A DNA stretch of 10,524 nt from an uncultured Eubacteriales bacterium (GTDB lineage Bacteria; Bacillota; Clostridia; Oscillospirales; CAG-272): positions 1 through 10,524 of the forward strand of contig URHI01000074.1 of NCBI GenBank assembly GCA_900547565.1. The letters run 5' to 3'. The notes beneath the pieces are model-generated. The model saw nothing but the letters and a program-made list of their open reading frames with translations. It was not told the origin of the DNA and did no database searches. Of this stretch, positions 6,421 to 10,524 are shown in pieces. The first letter of the stretch is position 1, and every line of letters starts with the position of its first letter. A program made the position numbers and the translations under genes.

Positions 6421-6608
6421 GGCATTTTATCAAATTTTGCGATATGCGGAGCAACTCCGACACCTATTGGACAGCTTATCATAACTAAATCCGGCTCTGA
6501 TATACGGTTATGGAAAGAATGTTTGCAACAATTATATTATGCAAGCAGCTTTATTGCAAAAACGGCAATATATACCCTTATTATTTTTGAAAAATGTCTT
6601 ATTATCTA

Positions 6609-6637
6609 TTGACAAATACTTGTCAATGATATATAAT
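6609..6637 (+). promoter_or_regulatory. Near-consensus promoter of the flavodiiron-ferritin unit
   Basis: TTGACA (6609-6614), a 17-nt spacer and TATAAT (6632-6637) match the full sigma-A consensus. Transcription should start near 6644, inside the palindromic operator that follows. The -35 is part of a perfect inverted repeat, TTGACAA-ATAC-TTGTCAA (6609-6626). The 14 bases at 6606-6619 are identical to 9290-9303 in the perR promoter. A consensus promoter implies strong expression once repression is lifted. Confidence 0.85.
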
Positions 6638-6644
6638 GACAATA

Positions 6645-6661
6645 CTGATAATTATTATTAG
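6645..6661. promoter_or_regulatory. PerR/Fur-type operator at the flavodiiron promoter
   Basis: The core TGATAAT-T-ATTATTA (6646-6660) matches the Fur/PerR 7-1-7 form TGATAATNATTATCA at 13 of 14 specified positions. The flanking C6645/G6661 extend the palindrome. It is centred at 6653, 16 nt after the -10, so a bound repressor would cover the transcription start. Site and spacing match those at the perR promoter, which points to PerR as the binder. Confidence 0.78.
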
Positions 6662-6692
6662 TTTTAAAAAATCAGAAAAGAGGTATTGTACA

Positions 6693-8483
6693 TTGTCATT
6701 GTCCAAAAACATTGTATACGTAGGTGTAAACGACCATAACATCGATCTGTTCGAAGGACAGTATAAGGTTCCCGGCGGCATGTCATATAACTCATATGTC
6801 ATTCTTGACGATAAAATCGCCGTTATGGACACAGTCGATGCCCGCTTTACGCACGAATGGCTGGATAATATACAACGTGCTCTTGATGGCCGTCAGCCTG
6901 ATTACCTTGTGGTTCAGCATATGGAGCCGGATCACTCGGCAAATATTGAAAATTTCAAAAAGATTTACCCCGGAGCAACCGTTGTGGCAACCGATAAAGC
7001 GTTCCGGATCATGTCTCAGTTTTTCGGCAGTGATTTTGCCGATAACCGTATCATTGCCAAGGAAGGTACCACACTGCCTCTCGGTGAACACACGCTCACC
7101 TTTGTCACAGCTCCGATGGTTCACTGGCCGGAGGTAATGGTCAGCTATGAATCAAGCGAGAAAATTCTGTTCTCGGCTGATGCCTTCGGCAAATTCGGTG
7201 CACTCGACGTTCAGCAGGACTGGACAGATGAAGCGCGACGCTATTATATCGGCATAGTCGGGAAATACGGACGTCAGGTTCAGGCTCTGCTAAGTAAGGC
7301 AGCCACGCTTGATATACAGAGCATTTGCCCGCTTCACGGCCCCGTGCTCAGCCAAAACCTCAGCTATTACGTTGGCCTGTACGATAAATGGTCATCATAT
7401 GAGCCGGAGTCGGACGGTGTCGTAATTGCATATACATCGGTGTACGGACACACTGCAAAAGCTGTTGCACGTCTGGCAGACAAGCTGCGTTCCATGGGTT
7501 GTCCTAACGTAACGGTATACGACCTCGCACGCTGTGATATGTCGGCCGCCGTTGCCGACGCATTCCGCTATGATAAGCTGGTGCTCGCCACTACTACTTA
7601 CAACGCCGATATTTTCCCCTTCATGCGTGAATTCATAGCGCATCTGACAGAGCGCGATTTCAAAAAGCGTACCGTTGCCCTCATTGAAAACGGCTCGTGG
7701 GCGCCACGCGCCGCCAAAGTCATGCAGGATATGCTCGCCGCATCACCCGAACTCAGCTTTACCAAAAATACGGTTCGCCTCATGTCGGCGCTCAACCCCG
7801 AAAGCGAGGCACAGCTTGACGCGCTTGCCGCCGAGTTATGCTCAGGTTACGTTATTGACACAGCCGATGCAGCTGTTAAAAACGATATGACATCGCTGTT
7901 CAACATAGGTTACGGTCTGTACGTTGTAACATCCAACGACGGACGTAAGGACAACGGCCTTATCGTCAACACCGTGACACAGGTGACGAACACCCCCAAC
8001 AGAGTAGCCGTAGTTATCAACAAGCAGAATTACTCACACCACGTGATAAAGCAGACCGGCATCATGAACGTCAACTGTCTGAGCGTCGATGCGCCCTTCC
8101 GCGTGTTTGAGACCTTCGGCTTCAAGAGCGGACGCAACGTCGATAAATTTGAGTCCTGCCGGCCAATCCGCAGCGAAAACGGGCTTGTCGTGCTGCCGCA
8201 CTATATTAACTCATACATTTCGCTCAAGGTAGCTCAATATGTTGATCTGGACACACACGGCATGTTTATATGCGATATCACCGAGGCCCGTGTTATATCC
8301 GACCGTGAAACAATGACGTATACCTACTATCAGAAAAATGTTAAGCCCAAGCCTGCGACCGAGGGCAAACGTGGATTTGTCTGCAAGGTGTGCGGATATA
8401 TTTACGAAGGCGATGAACTGCCCGATGACTTCATTTGCCCGCTGTGCAAGCACGGCGCGGCTGATTTTGAACCTATAAAATAA
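6693..8483 (+). CDS. Flavodiiron protein fused to flavin reductase and rubredoxin
   Basis: Flavodiiron proteins reduce O2 to water or NO to N2O in the cytoplasm of anaerobes. Domains of the 596-residue product, in order: a metallo-beta-lactamase-like diiron domain (1-240) with H76-x-E78-x-D80-H81, H144, D163 and H215 all present; a flavodoxin-like FMN domain (242-385) with TSVYGHT (248-254); a flavin-reductase-like domain (about 396-551); and a short rubredoxin (561-596) with C564-x2-C567-x14-C582-x2-C585. The order equals FprA followed by the high-molecular-weight rubredoxin Hrb of Moorella, here in one chain, so it may take electrons directly from NAD(P)H. The ATG at 6636 lies inside the -10, so it cannot be the start. 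TTG at 6693 with AGAGG 9 nt upstream is preferred, with TTG 6699 as alternative. It is probably PerR-controlled. Confidence 0.93.
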   Translation: MSLSKNIVYVGVNDHNIDLFEGQYKVPGGMSYNSYVILDDKIAVMDTVDARFTHEWLDNIQRALDGRQPDYLVVQHMEPDHSANIENFKKIYPGATVVATDKAFRIMSQFFGSDFADNRIIAKEGTTLPLGEHTLTFVTAPMVHWPEVMVSYESSEKILFSADAFGKFGALDVQQDWTDEARRYYIGIVGKYGRQVQALLSKAATLDIQSICPLHGPVLSQNLSYYVGLYDKWSSYEPESDGVVIAYTSVYGHTAKAVARLADKLRSMGCPNVTVYDLARCDMSAAVADAFRYDKLVLATTTYNADIFPFMREFIAHLTERDFKKRTVALIENGSWAPRAAKVMQDMLAASPELSFTKNTVRLMSALNPESEAQLDALAAELCSGYVIDTADAAVKNDMTSLFNIGYGLYVVTSNDGRKDNGLIVNTVTQVTNTPNRVAVVINKQNYSHHVIKQTGIMNVNCLSVDAPFRVFETFGFKSGRNVDKFESCRPIRSENGLVVLPHYINSYISLKVAQYVDLDTHGMFICDITEARVISDRETMTYTYYQKNVKPKPATEGKRGFVCKVCGYIYEGDELPDDFICPLCKHGAADFEPIK

Positions 8484-8500
8484 TCGGAGGAACAAGAATT

Positions 8501-9250
8501 ATGAAAGAAATTTTGGAAAACAAAGTAATCTGTAAGTGCAGAAATGTCACGCTTGCCGACATCGAGCGTGCGCTTGACGAGAAAAAGCAGCTGACCGACG
8601 TAGAGCAAGAATTCCGTCACGTTCAGGAGGTCACTCACTGCTCAACCGGCTGCGGCGGCTGTCACAACGCAATACTCGATATTATTTCCGAGCATATAAG
8701 CGGCTGGTTTCAATATTTTAATATCAAGGGAGGATTTTATATGAATACTGAGGTTTCCAAGCTCCTCAACGAGCAGATCAATCATGAATTTTACTCGGCA
8801 TATCTCTATCTGGATTTTGCAAATTATTATGCCTCGGTCGGTCTGGACGGCTTTGAGAACTGGTACCGCGTCCAGGCTCAGGAGGAGCGCGACCACGCCA
8901 TGCTGTTCTATCAGTATCTTCAGAACAACAGCGAGAAGGTCAGCTTTGAAGCTATTGCCAAGCCCGAGTGGACGGTTGGCGACAACATGACACCGCTCAA
9001 AAAGGCACTTGAACACGAAAAGTATGTCACAGCGCTTATCAACAAAATATATTCGGCTGCATATGAAGTCAAGGACTTCCGCACAATGCAGCTGCTGGAC
9101 TGGTTTGTCAAGGAGCAGGGCGAAGAAGAAAAGAATGCCACGGATATGATCACTAAAATGGAATTGTTCGGCGGCGACTCAAAAGGGCTTTATATGCTCA
9201 ACAATGAGCTTAAGGCACGTGTCTACACCGCTCCGTCGCTTGTTCTGTAA
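8501..9250 (+). CDS. Bfd-like [2Fe-2S] domain in frame with ferritin (fusion reading frame)
   Basis: This 249-residue frame starts with a Bfd-like ferredoxin domain (about 1-67). C11-x-C13 (VICKCRNVT) and C51-x2-C54 in THCSTGCGGC are the probable cluster ligands, with an extra C47. Bfd proteins deliver electrons that release iron from ferritins. A 13-residue stretch with no family resemblance (about 68-80) then joins it, without a stop, to a complete non-haem ferritin from residue 81. GGAGG 10 nt upstream of the ATG and 18 nt after the flavodiiron stop supports translation of the N-terminal part. The ferritin has its own strong internal SD, so the cell may make both the fusion and free ferritin. 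It could be a true fusion, a recent loss of the bfd stop codon (TGG 8705, CAA 8711 and TAT 8714 are each one substitution from a stop), or a sequence error. Confidence 0.8.
   Translation: MKEILENKVICKCRNVTLADIERALDEKKQLTDVEQEFRHVQEVTHCSTGCGGCHNAILDIISEHISGWFQYFNIKGGFYMNTEVSKLLNEQINHEFYSAYLYLDFANYYASVGLDGFENWYRVQAQEERDHAMLFYQYLQNNSEKVSFEAIAKPEWTVGDNMTPLKKALEHEKYVTALINKIYSAAYEVKDFRTMQLLDWFVKEQGEEEKNATDMITKMELFGGDSKGLYMLNNELKARVYTAPSLVL
8726..8733 (+). promoter_or_regulatory. Internal Shine-Dalgarno for ferritin within the longer frame
   Basis: AAGGGAGG, 7 nt before the ATG at 8741, is nearly full anti-SD complementarity. It is read as Lys-Gly-Gly in the Bfd-ferritin frame, so the fusion linker is encoded by what looks like an ordinary intergenic ribosome binding site. 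Confidence 0.85.
8741..9250 (+). CDS. ftn: Non-haem ferritin (internal in-frame start)
   Basis: Ferritins oxidise Fe(II) and store it as a mineral in a 24-subunit shell, lowering Fenton chemistry. From the internal ATG the product is 169 residues, typical of bacterial FtnA, with five helices. The ferroxidase set is complete: E16 (INHEFYSAY), E49 and H52 (EERDH), E93 (EHEKY), Q126 and E129 (KEQGEEE). No haem-binding Met typical of bacterioferritin is evident, so it is Ftn rather than Bfr. AAGGGAGG at 8726-8733, 7 nt before the ATG, is the best ribosome binding site in the window and argues that this start is used. It overlaps the longer frame from 8501, of which it is the C-terminal part. It is probably co-transcribed with the flavodiiron gene under PerR-type control; no terminator is visible before the next promoter. 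Confidence 0.94.
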   Translation: MNTEVSKLLNEQINHEFYSAYLYLDFANYYASVGLDGFENWYRVQAQEERDHAMLFYQYLQNNSEKVSFEAIAKPEWTVGDNMTPLKKALEHEKYVTALINKIYSAAYEVKDFRTMQLLDWFVKEQGEEEKNATDMITKMELFGGDSKGLYMLNNELKARVYTAPSLVL

Positions 9251-9292
9251 CCTGTAGCAGGCTGAATTTTCAATATAATCCCTAAAAAACTA

Positions 9293-9321
9293 TTGACAAA
9301 TACAATTTTTCATGCTACAAT
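9293..9321 (+). promoter_or_regulatory. Promoter of perR-rubrerythrin
   Basis: TTGACA (9293-9298), a 17-nt spacer and TACAAT (9316-9321) form a strong sigma-A promoter with a predicted start near 9328, inside the operator. The 14 bases at 9290-9303 are identical to the same part of the flavodiiron promoter. Confidence 0.85.
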
Positions 9322-9326
9322 AATAA

Positions 9327-9347
9327 CGATAATAATTCTTATTATCG
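9327..9347. promoter_or_regulatory. PerR-type operator, autoregulatory site
   Basis: A 9-3-9 inverted repeat has arms CGATAATAA and TTATTATCG around TTC, centred at 9337. Aligned on centres, it agrees with the flavodiiron operator at 13 of 15 core positions and lies at the same distance (16 nt) from the -10. It covers the transcription start and ends just before the perR SD (AGGAG, 9350-9354). The gene directly downstream is a PerR-type protein, so negative autoregulation is the simplest reading. Confidence 0.82.
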
Positions 9348-9360
9348 ATAGGAGCTGACA

Positions 9361-9762
9361 ATGAATCAAACACTCAAACATTCCAAGCAAAGAGATGCAT
9401 TGCTGACGCTGTTGCGCAGCGTTACATGTCACCCCAGCGCCGAATGGCTGTACAACGAGCTTAAGGCAGACTTTCCGAAAATGAGCCTTGCTACGGTATA
9501 CCGTAATCTCGGAGTACTTTGCGAGTGCGGTGAAGCTATACGTATTGATGTCGGTGACAGAACAGTTCATTACGATGCTCAAACCTCCGACCATAGTCAT
9601 CTGTTCTGCACTGTATGCCGCAGGGTGAGTGATCTCGGCGAGCACGAGCTTGACAATATTGACAGTACACTTGAGCAGAACTACGGTGTCAGCATACAGT
9701 CACACTCGTTTATATTCTACGGCGTATGCTGTGAATGTAATCAAAACAATAATAATGAATAA
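9361..9762 (+). CDS. perR: PerR-type peroxide-sensing repressor (Fur family)
   Basis: PerR represses peroxide-defence genes when loaded with Fe or Mn. H2O2 oxidises its iron-ligating histidines and releases DNA. The 133-residue protein has the Fur winged helix with HPSAEWLYNEL (24-34) and recognition segment MSLATVYRNLG (41-51). Candidate regulatory-metal ligands are H24, D72 (HYDAQ), H78 and H80 (SDHSH) and D91 (VSDL). The structural zinc site is C83-x2-C86 with C123-x2-C126. Asp rather than Glu at position 91 is the PerR-like choice and, with the SDHxH pattern, separates it from Fur. AGGAG 6 nt upstream sets the start. The N-terminus is about 10 residues shorter than in Bacillus PerR. The rubrerythrin gene begins 17 nt downstream, so repressor and target share an operon. 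Confidence 0.92.
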   Translation: MNQTLKHSKQRDALLTLLRSVTCHPSAEWLYNELKADFPKMSLATVYRNLGVLCECGEAIRIDVGDRTVHYDAQTSDHSHLFCTVCRRVSDLGEHELDNIDSTLEQNYGVSIQSHSFIFYGVCCECNQNNNNE

Positions 9763-9779
9763 CATAAAGGAGAAAAATT

Positions 9780-10331
9780 ATGAAAAAGTTTGTTTGCCCC
9801 GTTTGCGGTTATGTTCACATAGGTGACAGTGCCCCTGAAAAGTGCCCTCAGTGCGGCGTTCCCGGTTCCAAATTCAAGCAAGTCATTGAAGACGAGCGCA
9901 ACTATGTTTGCGAGCACGTTATCGGTGTCGGCGCAAAGGATAAGATCGACGAGGAAGTATATCACGGCCTTAAGGCCAACTTTGAAGGTGAGTGCACCGA
10001 GGTTGGCATGTACATTGCCATGAGCCGTCAGGCTATACGCGAAGGCTATCCCGAAATCGGAGCATTTTATCTGCAGGCAGCTTATGAGGAGGCTGAGCAT
10101 GCAGCCAAGTTTGCAGAACTGCTCGGCGAGGTCGTGACCACCTCCACCCAAAAGAACCTTGAGCTGAGAAGCGAAGCCGAATGCGGCGCTACCGCCGGCA
10201 AGTTTGAGCTTGCAAAGCGCGCCAAGGAGCTTGGCTACGATGCCATTCACGATACTGTTCATGAAATGGCCAAGGACGAAGCTCGCCACGGCCGCGGCTT
10301 TGATGGTCTGCTTAAGAGATATTTCGGCTAA
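9780..10331 (+). CDS. Reverse rubrerythrin (N-terminal rubredoxin, C-terminal diiron)
   Basis: Rubrerythrins reduce H2O2 (and in reverse forms help consume O2) using electrons from NADH via rubredoxin-type centres. The 183-residue product places the rubredoxin domain first: C6-x2-C9-x12-C22-x2-C25. The four-helix diiron domain follows, with E71/E74 (GECTEVGMY), AAYEEAEHAAKF (100-111) with E103, E106 and H107, ELRSEAE (128-134) and HEMAKDEARHGRGF (161-174) with E162, E167 and H170. This reverse order matches the Rbr3A/B (revRbr) type, a major PerR-repressed protein in Clostridium acetobutylicum. AAAGGAG 7 nt upstream fixes the start. It is downstream of perR in the same operon and is followed by a strong terminator. 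Confidence 0.95.
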   Translation: MKKFVCPVCGYVHIGDSAPEKCPQCGVPGSKFKQVIEDERNYVCEHVIGVGAKDKIDEEVYHGLKANFEGECTEVGMYIAMSRQAIREGYPEIGAFYLQAAYEEAEHAAKFAELLGEVVTTSTQKNLELRSEAECGATAGKFELAKRAKELGYDAIHDTVHEMAKDEARHGRGFDGLLKRYFG

Positions 10332-10338
10332 ACAAACC

Positions 10339-10372
10339 TTATCAGCAGATGCGATTGCTTCTGCTGTGATAA
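10339..10372 (+). repeat. Bulged hairpin before the terminator
   Basis: TTATCAGCAGA (10339-10349) pairs with TCTGCTGTGATAA (10360-10372) except for a 2-nt bulge, giving an 11-bp stem around a 10-nt loop. Its last two bases overlap the first arm of the following terminator, so the two stems compete at the boundary. It may protect the 3' end of the mRNA. Confidence 0.55.
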
Positions 10373-10415
10373 AACTGCCCATCAGGAATGTTACATTCCC
10401 AGTGGGCAGTTTTTT
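10371..10415 (+). terminator. Intrinsic terminator of the perR-rubrerythrin unit, likely bidirectional
   Basis: AAAACTGCCCA (10371-10381) pairs perfectly with TGGGCAGTTTT (10403-10413) and the second arm runs into six Ts. Inside the loop GGAATG-TTA-CATTCC forms a second 6-bp stem, so the whole is a long two-part hairpin. The same stem read on the minus strand ends in TTTT and overlaps the stop of the leftward partial gene, so it can serve both converging transcripts. Confidence 0.88.
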
Positions 10416-10524
10416 AATCTTCTTTCTCTTTTCTTTCATCTGATAATTTAACTTTTTTGCCGGCAATGAGTTTCTGTTTCTCTTTTCTCCCTAACTGCTT
10501 AATTGCATATTCCCGTTTCATTGC
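10414..10524 (-). CDS. C-terminal end of an unidentified lysine-rich protein (partial)
   Basis: A minus-strand frame is open from the window edge to TAA at 10414-10416 and encodes 36 residues without its start. The sequence is strongly basic and apparently helical, with REYAIKQLGRKEKQ near its N-terminal end and VKLSDERKEKED at the C-terminus. It converges on the rubrerythrin gene, and its stop abuts the shared terminator, the arrangement expected of a real gene end. I recognise no family. The short length means chance openness cannot be excluded. Confidence 0.5.
   Translation of the reverse strand, partial: AMKREYAIKQLGRKEKQKLIAGKKVKLSDERKEKED

Larger units (their letters stand above)
6355..6692. 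other. Divergent intergenic region, 338 bp
   Basis: This AT-rich region separates the leftward and rightward blocks and contains both promoters and one operator (listed separately). The middle, about 6421-6600, has no credible coding frame, no SD-linked ORF and no strong structure beyond a 5-bp hairpin CGGAG-CAA-CTCCG (6447-6459). I cannot assign it a function. The 57 nt between the rightward -10 and the TTG start hold the PerR-type operator and the ribosome binding site. Confidence 0.7.

Noticed and set aside
6421..6600. Remnant gene or small RNA in the divergent gap
   Set aside because: No frame with an SD, no homology I recognise, and only a 5-bp hairpin; support is too weak for a call.
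6636..6638. ATG as start of the flavodiiron gene
   Set aside because: This ATG overlaps the TATAAT -10 box and would lie upstream of the transcription start; the extra 19 residues resemble no family N-terminus, whereas TTG 6693 has a proper SD.
9741..10466. 241-codon minus-strand frame opposite the rubrerythrin gene
   Set aside because: It is antisense to a well-defined rubrerythrin, runs through the terminator and has no SD; the real leftward frame at the right edge is in another phase and stops at 10414.

Overview
The window looks like chromosome from a strictly anaerobic Gram-positive bacterium of the class Clostridia, plausibly a gut Oscillospiraceae/Ruminococcaceae-type lineage. The reasons are moderate GC content, strong GGAGG-type ribosome binding sites, Rex, DnaD- and DnaI-type primosome proteins, and an oxygen/peroxide defence set built from a flavodiiron protein, ferritin, PerR and reverse rubrerythrin. 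No rRNA, tRNA, insertion sequence or convincing CRISPR array was seen.

Left block (about 171-6354, all minus strand). Reading leftward from 6354: a ComEB/dCMP-deaminase gene, a small lipoprotein gene, rimI, tsaD, then a 200-bp non-coding gap, then rex, a DnaD-domain gene and a DnaC/DnaI-type helicase-loader ATPase. An inverted repeat (647-682) and a small helical protein gene of unknown function follow. The left edge (1-170) holds an isolated hairpin and three degenerate direct repeats. The gap between tsaD and rex carries a dense cluster of DnaA-box sequences: four exact TTTTCCACA and three near matches in 91 bp. It lies directly upstream of a candidate promoter for rex-dnaD-dnaI, so replication initiator binding, redox sensing and helicase loading meet at one locus.

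Divergent junction (6355-6692). A minus-strand promoter serves comEB and a near-consensus plus-strand promoter serves the right block. About 190 bp between them shows nothing I can name.

Right block (6693-10331, all plus strand) is an oxidative/nitrosative stress and iron module. It encodes a flavodiiron protein fused to flavin reductase and rubredoxin domains, a Bfd-like [2Fe-2S] domain in frame with a ferritin that has its own internal ribosome binding site, a PerR-type Fur-family repressor and a reverse rubrerythrin. Two promoters (before the flavodiiron gene and before perR) share a 14-bp block at the -35 and carry a matching PerR/Fur-type palindrome centred 16 nt past the -10 in both. 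The inferred picture is one PerR regulon in which O2/NO and peroxide are reduced with NAD(P)H electrons through rubredoxin centres, while iron is stored and released by the ferritin/Bfd pair.

Right edge. A strong composite hairpin terminator ends the rubrerythrin operon. It touches the stop codon of a lysine-rich, partial minus-strand reading frame that enters from beyond the window.
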